Assembly (NCBI GenBank): GCA_040387375.1
Contig: JAZKDW010000011.1
Location: forward strand, 97,252-161,251
DNA: 64,000 bases
Source: JAZKDW01 sp040387375
GTDB lineage: Bacteria; Pseudomonadota; Gammaproteobacteria; Burkholderiales; Burkholderiaceae_D
Reading direction: 5' to 3'
Positions 50,457 through 57,975 of this stretch are shown one piece after another (position 1 is the first letter of the stretch; the number at the start of each line of letters is the position of its first letter). The notes under the pieces were generated by a model. That model did no database searches. It was not told the DNA's origin and saw only the letters and a program-made list of their open reading frames with translations. The position numbers and the translations under genes were made by a program.

Positions 50457-51960
50457 TGATCGACAGCCTCTGCATCCGGTAACGCAACTGGCGGAAGCTT
50501 ATGCCCAGCAATTCCGCCGCCTGAGTTCGGTTGAACTGGGTTTTTGCCAGAGCTCGCCGGATGATTTCACGCTCGACGTTGTCCAGATGATCGGGCAGCG
50601 AATTCGGTAAATCGTGTCCGGAGCTTGCCGGCATGGTGGCCTGGGGCGATTCTTCGCGCGGGTTTTGCAGGGCGGCCGCCGATGGGGGCGCTTGTGTGCG
50701 CACTTGCTCCGCAAATTGCATCGCACGTGCTGGCGCAGCGCTCGTCTGCTCGGCGCCCGCTGGCACGGCGCCCGCTTGCACGGCGCCCGCTTGCACGGCG
50801 CCCGCCTTCAGCACCAGGTCGGCCGCTTCGATTATGCCGCTGTTCGAAAACGCCAAGGCGCGCTCAAGGATATTTTCCAGTTCCCGCACATTGCCTGGAA
50901 ACGTATACTGACGCAAAACGTCAAGCGCCTCCGGCGTCAGTACCGCCGCCGGCGCAGGCGCCGCGATGCGGGCCAGGATGGCGTCGGTCAGCAAGCCTAT
51001 GTCGTCCATGCGCTCACGCAGCGGCGGCAGATTCAATTCAATGACATTGAGCCGATAGTACAGATCCTGCCGGAATTTCCCGGTTTCGACACAGCGGGCG
51101 AGATTTTGATGCGTCGCGCTGATCAGGCGCACATCAACCGGTTCTTCGGACGTTGCCCCAACCTTGCGCACCCGCCGCTCCTGAATTACCCGCAACAGCT
51201 TGACCTGCATGGCCAGCGGCAAGTCCGCCACTTCATCCAGCATCAGCGTGCCGCCATTGGCAGCCTGAAAAAAGCCGTCGCGATCCTCGGTGGCGCCGGT
51301 GAATGCGCCTTTGCGATAACCGAAAAACTCCGCTTCCATCAGCGCTTCCGGGATGGCGCCGCAATTGACGGCGACGAACGGCTTATCGGCGCGCGCGCTC
51401 TGCGCATGAATGTCGCGCGCGGCAAGTTCCTTGCCGCTTCCCGATTCGCCAGTCACCGCGATCGGCGCCATGCTGCGGGACAGACGAACAATCTGAGTGC
51501 ATATATCCTGCATGACGCTCGATTTTCCGATCAGGCGCAATGAGGCAGGGGCGCCGGGCGGGCTTCCGGTCTGCATCGATGACTTCCCGGCCGGGGTAAG
51601 ACGCAAGGCCGATTGCACCATCATGCGCAGTTGTTCAAGGCCTACTGGCTTCGACAGATAATCGAAAGCGCCCGCTTTCAAGGCCGCAACCGCGTTGTCC
51701 GCACTGCCAAACGCAGTGATGACAGCGATTGGCGTATTTTTGAACTGCGCGGAAACCTCGCGTACCAGATCGATCCCCAGGCCATCGGGCAAGCGCATAT
51801 CGGTCAGCACCAGCGCGTAGTCATTTTGCGCAAGGCGCGTCCGGGCAGCTGCCACGCAGTCAGCGCTGTCGACATCCAGCCCCATTTTAAGCAGGGTAAT
51901 CTCGAGCAATTCACGCAGATCGGCTTCATCGTCGACGACCAGGATGCGGGGGGAAGTCAT
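50443..51960 (-). CDS. pilR: Sigma54-dependent response regulator, PilR type
   Basis: A 505-aa NtrC-family protein. The receiver has Asp54 in LVLTDMRLPDG. The AAA+ domain carries GESGSGKELAARDIH (Walker A), the sigma54-contact loop FFGYRKGAFTGA, GTLMLDEVADLPL (Walker B) and the arginine finger region. A Fis-type HTH lies at the C-terminus (HLDNVEREIIRRALAKTQFNRTQAAELLGIS, in parts). Paired with the membrane kinase upstream, it should activate pilin transcription. A linker at residues 386-405, AGAVQAGAVQAGAVPAGAEQ, comes from four 15-bp units and separates the AAA+ domain from the HTH. Confidence 0.9.
   Translation of the reverse strand: MTSPRILVVDDEADLRELLEITLLKMGLDVDSADCVAAARTRLAQNDYALVLTDMRLPDGLGIDLVREVSAQFKNTPIAVITAFGSADNAVAALKAGAFDYLSKPVGLEQLRMMVQSALRLTPAGKSSMQTGSPPGAPASLRLIGKSSVMQDICTQIVRLSRSMAPIAVTGESGSGKELAARDIHAQSARADKPFVAVNCGAIPEALMEAEFFGYRKGAFTGATEDRDGFFQAANGGTLMLDEVADLPLAMQVKLLRVIQERRVRKVGATSEEPVDVRLISATHQNLARCVETGKFRQDLYYRLNVIELNLPPLRERMDDIGLLTDAILARIAAPAPAAVLTPEALDVLRQYTFPGNVRELENILERALAFSNSGIIEAADLVLKAGAVQAGAVQAGAVPAGAEQTSAAPARAMQFAEQVRTQAPPSAAALQNPREESPQATMPASSGHDLPNSLPDHLDNVEREIIRRALAKTQFNRTQAAELLGISFRQLRYRMQRLSINEPE
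50746..50805. repeat. 15-bp tandem repeat inside pilR (4 units)
   Basis: On the coding strand the units are two identical GCGGGCGCCGTGCAA, then GCGGGCGCCGTGCCA and GCGGGCGCCGAGCAG, encoding AGAVQ, AGAVQ, AGAVP and AGAEQ. The unit is shared, in the same frame and orientation, with the one in prmA at 40334-40378. Confidence 0.95.
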
Positions 51961-51989
51961 AAGAAAATATTTTTCATCGTAAACATCAA

Positions 51990-53696
51990 TCAGGAGGCGT
52001 CGGGAAGCGCAAAAGTGATCACAAATCTCCCGCTGGCTTCGTCAAAACCAGCGTCCGACGAATTTATCCGATATTCATAGTCAAGCATCGCCCCGTTATT
52101 CAAGCATAATTCACGCGCCACATAGAGCCCCAGCCCGGTGCCCTTGCTGGAGGTCGTGTAAAACGGCTCGAACAGATGGGAGCGCACTTCGGGCGTAATC
52201 GCCGGCCCGTCGTCCTGAATGTGCAGTTCGATCCGGTTGACCAGATCGGACACCAGATGCAGGCGGATGCTGCCGCTGCGGCCGCTGGCATAACGTATTG
52301 CATTCGACAACAGGTTGACAATGATTTCCCGAAAATGCAATCGATCGAACCATATCCGGTGCTGTCCCATTTTGCCGACATCGATCATGCCGGCTTGCAG
52401 ACCATGCGTTTCCTGAAATTCGGCCAGGATTTCGGCGAACATCGACGACAGTAAAATCGGTTCGCCATGCAACTGGGCTTTACGGGAGAGCTTGAGAATA
52501 TCCTCGATCATCTGATTCAGCCGCAACACATTATCGCCGACGATATTCACCAGCCGGCTTTGCGCCGAATTTACGGCTTCCTCGCCCATCAGTGCCGCTG
52601 CATAGGAAATCGCAGAAAGCGGATTGCGAACCTCATGGGCAATGCTGGCAGTCAGGCGCCCCATTGACGCCAGCTTCAGCTGCTGCGCCTGATTTTCTAT
52701 TTCGCTCACGTCCTGGAGAAAGATCACCGTCCGGTCTTTCAGGAGTCCTTCGGTGTCGACTCTTGCAAAGCGCAGTTTCAGATGCACGCCCAGTTCACGC
52801 CGCCCACCCCAGACGGTGGATACGCCCAGCGCATTTGTGTCATCCGCGGGCTTGACGATGACATAAGCGGGCGATCCGGCAGGCGTCAACGTGTGCTCGG
52901 TGCGCCGCGCCGCCCAGATGAAGAATGCATCGGCAATCGGAATCAATGCCGGAATTTCCGTCAATTTATAACGCGATCTTTCAGCCGGGACGAGCAATCC
53001 CAGCATGCGCTCCGCCGCGGGATTCACTGTAAAAACGGTAGCGTCAGGTCCCAGCACCAGGATGCCGTCACCCATATCAGCGATTACCAGCCGGTTGATC
53101 GCCTGCTGAATGCCCAGATCCTGCCCGCGTTGCGCCGCCAGCGTCTCCTGCTTGATGAGGCGGGCCGCGAGGCGATTGATCACATAAACGGCAGCGAAGA
53201 AAGCGGCGCCGTACAGGCCGGCCTGGGAAATCGACGCATCACCTGCATCACGCAGCAGCTGATAACTTCCCTCCGACAGCATCACCAGCGTGACCACCGA
53301 CGAGAAAAGCAGGGACAGCAGCAGAGGAGCGAGTATGGCGCCGCCGGCAAGCGGGAACAGATACAGGATGGCCAAGCCGCTTTTGGAGCCGCCAGCCGCG
53401 ATATACAACATCGAAATCACGGCGATGTCGGCTGACACCTGTGAAATTACCTGCAGCAGGAAACGGCGCTTGTAATAAAAAGCCAGCAGCGTAAACAAGG
53501 CTGCCATGACCAGATAGATACCGCAGATTTCCTGGTAAAAAGGTTGCTCCTGCTCCCAGAACGATTTCCTGGCGTTGATGCTCAGATAGGCAAGCAGCAT
53601 CAGCGAAATCACGATGCGGGTAACGTTGAACGTCTGCAGCGTGCGCCACAAGGTTCCCTGTGAGCCGATAGAAAATGTCGGAATTGCCTTTTCCAC
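51990..53696 (-). CDS. pilS: Membrane sensor histidine kinase, PilS type
   Basis: A 568-aa kinase. About six N-terminal membrane segments (residues about 28-185) are followed by a PAS-like segment (DGILVLGPDATVFTVNPAAERMLG, in parts), the phospho-acceptor His in SIAHEVRNPLSAISYAA, and the ATPase motifs NLLSNAIRYAS (N-box), QDDGPAI and GTGLGLYVARELCLNN. This layout and the sigma54 regulator just downstream (29-bp gap) match the PilS/PilR pair that senses pilin in the membrane. No pilin gene lies in this window. Confidence 0.88.
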   Translation of the reverse strand: MEKAIPTFSIGSQGTLWRTLQTFNVTRIVISLMLLAYLSINARKSFWEQEQPFYQEICGIYLVMAALFTLLAFYYKRRFLLQVISQVSADIAVISMLYIAAGGSKSGLAILYLFPLAGGAILAPLLLSLLFSSVVTLVMLSEGSYQLLRDAGDASISQAGLYGAAFFAAVYVINRLAARLIKQETLAAQRGQDLGIQQAINRLVIADMGDGILVLGPDATVFTVNPAAERMLGLLVPAERSRYKLTEIPALIPIADAFFIWAARRTEHTLTPAGSPAYVIVKPADDTNALGVSTVWGGRRELGVHLKLRFARVDTEGLLKDRTVIFLQDVSEIENQAQQLKLASMGRLTASIAHEVRNPLSAISYAAALMGEEAVNSAQSRLVNIVGDNVLRLNQMIEDILKLSRKAQLHGEPILLSSMFAEILAEFQETHGLQAGMIDVGKMGQHRIWFDRLHFREIIVNLLSNAIRYASGRSGSIRLHLVSDLVNRIELHIQDDGPAITPEVRSHLFEPFYTTSSKGTGLGLYVARELCLNNGAMLDYEYRINSSDAGFDEASGRFVITFALPDAS

Positions 53697-53699
53697 GTA

Positions 53700-53948
53700 T
53701 CAGCCTGAAATATGCAGCTTGCGATGCTCGTCGCTGCAGAAGGTCTTGTCCGCCTGACTGACGACGGCTTCGGATGCCGGAATATAGATGCCGCAGTGCG
53801 CGCATCGGATCATCTCTTCGGTGCCGCCGCCTTCGGGCAGGTCAGCGCTCTTGCGCGCGCCAACACCTGGCTTGCGGGGCTTCTGCCTGGCCCGCATCAC
53901 CCACATCACCACGATGAAACCGATTACGCCCCACAGCAGGAATTTCAT
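53700..53948 (-). CDS. PP0621-like small zinc-finger membrane protein
   Basis: An 82-aa protein with one N-terminal membrane helix (FLLWGVIGFIVVMWVM) and a C-terminal zinc-binding pattern: CAHCGIYIP, then FCSDEHRK (three Cys and one His). It starts at 53948, sharing ATGA with the CcsA/YpjD-like gene, and ends 3 bp before pilS. The family has unknown function and is commonly found just before pilS in betaproteobacteria. The open frame to 54068 overlaps the upstream gene and was not used. Confidence 0.8.
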   Translation of the reverse strand: MKFLLWGVIGFIVVMWVMRARQKPRKPGVGARKSADLPEGGGTEEMIRCAHCGIYIPASEAVVSQADKTFCSDEHRKLHISG

Positions 53949-54754
53949 GCCAGGCCCCGGTGCAACAATACTTCCAGCACGAAGCGGCTGCCAACGTAGG
54001 CTAATAACAAGGTCGCAAAACCGATCAGAGTGAAGGAAAGTGCGGTCTTGCCACGCCAACCGCGCCATTTCCGCCCCGCCAGCAACAAGCCGAACAAGCC
54101 CCAGGAAAGTAGCGTGAAAATGATTTTATGGTCCCATTTGAATGCCTTCCCGAACAGCTGCTCGGAAAAGACCACGCCGGAAAATACGGTCAGGGTCAGC
54201 AGCGCGAAACCGAAGGAAATCAACCTGAACAATAATTTCTCCATCGTCAGCAGCGCCGGCAGACGATCGATGGCGGCAGAAAACCATCCGGTTTTTGTCA
54301 GATGCGGCCGCGTATGCAGCCTGGATTCCTGCAATGCCATCAGGACGGCATGAAACGCGGCAATCGTCAATGTACTGTAGGCCAGAATGGCAATCGCGAT
54401 GTGCCATGAAAATAACGACGACTTGCCTTCCAGTGGCACCAGGTTTCCCGGGAATAAGGCGGGCAGGATGACCGCCACCGCAGCGCAAGGCAATACCAGC
54501 ACGCGCAGGCCGTCCAGCGTGAAATTGCGGTTTTCCAGCCAATAAGCGGCTACCGATACCCACAAGGTCGCGGATAACATGATGGCGAACCCAAGCCGCA
54601 GCGAGCCGGGTGCAAAGACATCAGCGCCAAGCGCACCGCCGTGCATCAGCCACGCGATCGCGGTGCCAATGGCAATCAGGGTGCGCCGCTTTGACGGCAA
54701 AAAAGTGCAGGCTGCGTAGAGCAAGGCCGCCAAAAAGAAAAAATAGTTCTGCAT
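53945..54754 (-). CDS. CcsA/YpjD-like cytochrome c assembly-family membrane protein
   Basis: A 269-aa protein with about eight membrane helices (for example AALLYAACTFLP, HIAIAILAYSTLTIAAFHAVLMAL and WDHKIIFTLLSWGLFGLLLAG, in parts). The pattern fits the CcsA/HemX-like superfamily, but the WGxxWxWDP heme-handling motif of true CcsA is not seen, so it is probably the YpjD/CorE type. Close to ffh, it diverges from that gene with a 229-bp gap. Some relatives are linked to magnesium/cobalt transport; no function can be fixed here. Confidence 0.8.
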   Translation of the reverse strand: MQNYFFFLAALLYAACTFLPSKRRTLIAIGTAIAWLMHGGALGADVFAPGSLRLGFAIMLSATLWVSVAAYWLENRNFTLDGLRVLVLPCAAVAVILPALFPGNLVPLEGKSSLFSWHIAIAILAYSTLTIAAFHAVLMALQESRLHTRPHLTKTGWFSAAIDRLPALLTMEKLLFRLISFGFALLTLTVFSGVVFSEQLFGKAFKWDHKIIFTLLSWGLFGLLLAGRKWRGWRGKTALSFTLIGFATLLLAYVGSRFVLEVLLHRGLA

Positions 54755-54983
54755 CGGTTGAGTTTACACCATGTAACGATCCGACCTGTCCACGTGTAGA
54801 CCTCTTGGGGTTAAATCGTGCCCAAGCCGGGGACAGACGCACGCCGGACGCAACGTTCCCCGGGTGGACTGCTCTAATGAGAAATGGAATACGCTACCGC
54901 ATCGGTTAAAATGCAGGGCTGCCTGTGATGCATTTTCCGTAGCGCTTCCGCGCTCCCTTTCACTTAATGAACCGTTACCATCC

Positions 54984-56348
54984 ATGCTCGACAATCTGAC
55001 ACAACGCCTTGCCAAAGTCGTCAAAACCATGCGTGGCGAGGCGAGGCTGACCGAGACTAACACCGCCGAGATGCTGCGTGAAGTGCGCCTGGCATTGCTC
55101 GAAGCCGACGTTGCCCTCCCCGCCGTGCGCGAATTCATTGCGCGCGTCAAGGAAAAGGCGCTGGGTGAGGACGTCATCGGTTCGCTGACGCCCGGCCAGG
55201 CCCTGGTCGGCGTGGTGCAAAGTGAATTGGCCGCCATCATGGGAGCGGATCTGGGGCCGGAAGCATCGCAACTCAACTTCGCAACCCAGCCGCCGGCGAT
55301 CATCCTGATGGCTGGCTTGCAGGGTGCGGGTAAAACCACGACGGTCGGCAAACTCGCCAAATATTTGCGTGAACAGAAAAAGAAAAAGGTCCTGACCGTA
55401 TCCGCCGACGTCTATCGTCCGGCCGCCATCGGCCAGCTGCAGACAGTCACCGCGCAAGTCGGCGCCGATTTTTTCCCGTCGCTGCCGACCGACAAGCCGG
55501 TCGCCATCGCGCTGGCAGCGCTCGACTATGCAAAACGGCATTATCACGATGTTCTGATCATCGACACTGCCGGCCGTCTCGGCATTGACGAAGCGATGAT
55601 GGCGGAAATCCGCGCATTACATGCGGCCGTGAAGCCGATCGAGACGCTGTTCGTCGTCGATGCGATGCTGGGCCAGGACGCCATCAATACTGCCAAGGCC
55701 TTTAATGATGCGCTGCCGCTGACCGGCATTGTACTGACCAAGCTCGATGGCGATTCACGCGGTGGCGCGGCACTCTCGGTGCGTCATATCACCGGCAAAC
55801 CGATCAAGTTTGCAGGCGTGGCGGAAAAACTTGACGGCCTCGAAGCCTTCGATCCGTCCCGGATGGCCAACCGCATCCTTGGCATGGGCGACATCCTGGC
55901 ACTGGTGGAAGAAGCCAGAAAAGGGGTCGACGTCGCCGCGGCCCAGGATCTGGCGCAAAAGATCAAGGTGGGCGGCAAGTTCGATCTGAACGATTTCAAG
56001 GCGCAGCTCGGGCAGATGAAAAAAATGGGCGGCTTGGGCAATTTGATGGACAAGCTGCCGGCGCAATTCCAGCAGGCTGCCAGCGGCGCCAATATGGATC
56101 AGGCCGAAAAGCAGGTGCGCAGGATGGAAGGCATCATCAATTCAATGACACCGCAGGAACGCACCAAGCCGGAGCTGATCAAGGCCTCCCGCAAGCGCCG
56201 TATCGCTGCTGGCGCAGGTGTCCAGGTGCAGGAAGTCAACCGCATGCTGGCCCAGTTCGAGCAAATGCAGTCGATGATGAAAAAGCTCAAGGGCGGCGGA
56301 ATGATGAAGATGATGCGCGGTATGAAAGGCATGTTGCCCGGCATGTAA
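54984..56348 (+). CDS. ffh: Signal recognition particle protein Ffh
   Basis: A 454-aa GTPase. N domain from MLDNLTQRLAKVVKTM; G domain with the P-loop GLQGAGKTTTVGKLAKYL (in parts), DTAGRLGID and TKLDGDSRGGAAL; methionine-rich M domain at the C-terminus (QMQSMMKKLKGGGMMKMMRG, in parts), which binds signal peptides and 4.5S RNA. The start at 54984 matches the family; an upstream in-frame ATG at 54864 lies in the promoter region. It is probably monocistronic. Confidence 0.98.
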   Translation: MLDNLTQRLAKVVKTMRGEARLTETNTAEMLREVRLALLEADVALPAVREFIARVKEKALGEDVIGSLTPGQALVGVVQSELAAIMGADLGPEASQLNFATQPPAIILMAGLQGAGKTTTVGKLAKYLREQKKKKVLTVSADVYRPAAIGQLQTVTAQVGADFFPSLPTDKPVAIALAALDYAKRHYHDVLIIDTAGRLGIDEAMMAEIRALHAAVKPIETLFVVDAMLGQDAINTAKAFNDALPLTGIVLTKLDGDSRGGAALSVRHITGKPIKFAGVAEKLDGLEAFDPSRMANRILGMGDILALVEEARKGVDVAAAQDLAQKIKVGGKFDLNDFKAQLGQMKKMGGLGNLMDKLPAQFQQAASGANMDQAEKQVRRMEGIINSMTPQERTKPELIKASRKRRIAAGAGVQVQEVNRMLAQFEQMQSMMKKLKGGGMMKMMRGMKGMLPGM

Positions 56349-56584
56349 ACGATGCGGCCATCAAAACCAGGCATCAAAACGCAGCGTCGCTGCATCGTCC
56401 GGATGCACCTTGGGCACCACGGTTGACCATCCCGGTTTCCCTCTATGACGAATGCGTAGCACCTATTGCACAATCCTGGCTAAAAACTTGCAAAAAACGC
56501 TTGCATAGCTAGCAAAACCCCACCACTATTAGCGGTGCGTGAATTGGCGCAATTTTCCAATACCATAGTAAAGGAGGCTCGAAG

Positions 56585-57052
56585 ATGGCAACTGCCAAAA
56601 AATCCGCGACCGCTAAACCGGCCGCCAAGAAACCAGCTGCAAAAAAACCTGCAGCAAAGAAGCCAGCAGCAAAGGCAGCACCCGCAAAAAAAGCAGCCGC
56701 AAAGCCAGCCGCTAAAAAGGCAGCAGCAAAGCCAGTAGCAAAAAAGGCCGCACCGGCTAAAAAGGCTGCCGTAAAAGCAGCAGCAAAACCCAAGACCCCG
56801 CGCAAGCCAAATGCAGCATTCATGAAACCGATGACACCGTCTGCCGTACTGGCCGCTGTTGTTGGCGCCAATCCGCTGCCGCGTACTGAAGTCACCAAAA
56901 AGATCTGGGAGTACATCAAGAAAAACAAACTGCAAGATGAAGCAAACAAACGCAATATCAACGCGGATGAAAAGCTGAAAGCTGTCTTTGGCGGCAAGAA
57001 GCAAGTGTCGATGTTCGAGATGACCAAACTCATCTCCGGCCACTTGAAATAA
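56585..57052 (+). CDS. Histone H1-like tail fused to a SWIB domain
   Basis: A 155-aa protein. Residues 1-70 are a Lys/Ala/Pro-rich tail like that of the H1-like protein at 43977, with repeated AAKKPAAKK. Residues about 78-152 form a SWIB/MDM2-like domain: MKPMTPSAVLAAVVG, LPRTEVTKKIWEYIKKNKLQ (in parts), NINADEKLKAVFG and VSMFEMTKLISGHL. The ribosome site AAGGAGG precedes the ATG at 56585. SWIB domains in bacteria are rare outside Chlamydiae and some proteobacteria; chromatin-like or topoisomerase-associated roles are suggested. A strong terminator follows. Confidence 0.92.
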   Translation: MATAKKSATAKPAAKKPAAKKPAAKKPAAKAAPAKKAAAKPAAKKAAAKPVAKKAAPAKKAAVKAAAKPKTPRKPNAAFMKPMTPSAVLAAVVGANPLPRTEVTKKIWEYIKKNKLQDEANKRNINADEKLKAVFGGKKQVSMFEMTKLISGHLK

Positions 57053-57070
57053 CCTTCTTTCCAAAAGCCA

Positions 57071-57105
57071 AACAAAAACGCCCGCAACCGCGGGCGTTTT
57101 TGTTT
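57071..57105 (+). terminator. Rho-independent terminator of the SWIB gene
   Basis: AAAAACGCCCGC pairs with GCGGGCGTTTTT around the loop AACC, giving a GC-rich stem flanked by an A-run and a T-run. It lies 19 bp after the SWIB stop and is bidirectional in form. Confidence 0.95.
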
Positions 57106-57119
57106 GTGGCGTTCGGAGA

Positions 57120-57313
57120 TTAGCTCGACTTCATCCAAAATCATGTGGCGTAGCTGAGCCTATCGGTCAAGCCTGGTGGGATCGGCATGAAGACATCGTG
57201 ATGCAAGCTCAGTCTGGATTCCCGCATTCGCGAGAATGACGGTGGTGAGAGTGGAGATCGACCAAATTGCTACCGTCATTCCCGTGCAAACGGGAATCCA
57301 GACTGAGCTTGCA
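57120..57313. repeat. Interspersed palindromic repeat, copy C
   Basis: Begins AGCTCGACTTCATCCA and contains, inverted, the outer right arm of copies A and B (GGTCAAGCC, GATCGGCATGAAGACATCGT). The core TGGATTCCCGC ... GAATGACGG, GTGAGAGTGGAGATCG and ACCGTCATTCCCG follow, and then a right arm in the other orientation (CGGGAATCCAGACTGAGCTT). It thus has a large palindromic structure. It ends about 40 bp before the transglycosylase stop. Confidence 0.75.
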
Positions 57314-57351
57314 CGTGGAGGACGTCTATTTCCTTTGGTGGAGCGCTTCGC

Positions 57352-57975
57352 TCAATGCTTGTACTCCCACCGCTTCCACGCCGCCAGGACCGCATTGGGA
57401 TAATCCGGACGGCCGCGGCTGCCGTTGTAGCGGCCAAGGGCGAGAAACAGGTTGCCCCTTTCCATATCCATGTACATGCGCAGAATCGCGCAGCCGTAAC
57501 GCAGATTGGTTTGCATGTGGAACAGCTTCTTCGGGTCACGGTCGCCGATCACCCGCGTCCAGAATGGCATGACCTGCATGTAACCGCGCGCGCCGACATG
57601 GGACATCGCATATTTGCGAAACGCCGATTCGACCTGGATCAGCCCGAGCACCATCGCGGGATCGACGCCCGCCCGCTTCGATTCATACCAGACGGTTTCG
57701 AGGAATTCCAGCCGGATCTGCACATCCGGCATCCGGCGCTTGAGCCGCTCGGACATCTCGCCCAGCCAGTGCAGGTATTTGATACGCGCGTTGATGTCAT
57801 CAAACCTGGCCTTGGGCGGGCGGGCGTCGGCAATCGCATTGGACAGGGCAATCCTGACGGAATCGGCTAATGCTTCTTCCTTCTGATTGCCGGCGGTGGC
57901 ATGGGCACTCCAGCAAAGGACCGCGATGGCCGCCAGCCGGCAAACGAAGATCCGGCTTATCGGCAATTTATTCAC
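57352..57975 (-). CDS. Lytic transglycosylase, SLT domain
   Basis: A 207-aa protein. An N-terminal signal-type hydrophobic segment (FVCRLAAIAVLCWSAHATAG) is followed by a helical region and the lysozyme-like domain (about residues 95-205), with catalytic Glu in LGLIQVESAFRKYAMS, and the motifs GARGYMQVMPFW and LRYGCAILRMYMD. It cuts the glycan strand with 1,6-anhydro ends in the periplasm. It overlaps the proS stop by 4 bp, so it is translated after proS. Confidence 0.9.
   Translation of the reverse strand: MNKLPISRIFVCRLAAIAVLCWSAHATAGNQKEEALADSVRIALSNAIADARPPKARFDDINARIKYLHWLGEMSERLKRRMPDVQIRLEFLETVWYESKRAGVDPAMVLGLIQVESAFRKYAMSHVGARGYMQVMPFWTRVIGDRDPKKLFHMQTNLRYGCAILRMYMDMERGNLFLALGRYNGSRGRPDYPNAVLAAWKRWEYKH

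Noticed and set aside
10816..57313. The three palindromic repeats considered as a CRISPR array
   Set aside because: They are single dispersed copies with unequal lengths, not short direct repeats separated by uniform spacers, and no cas gene is present.
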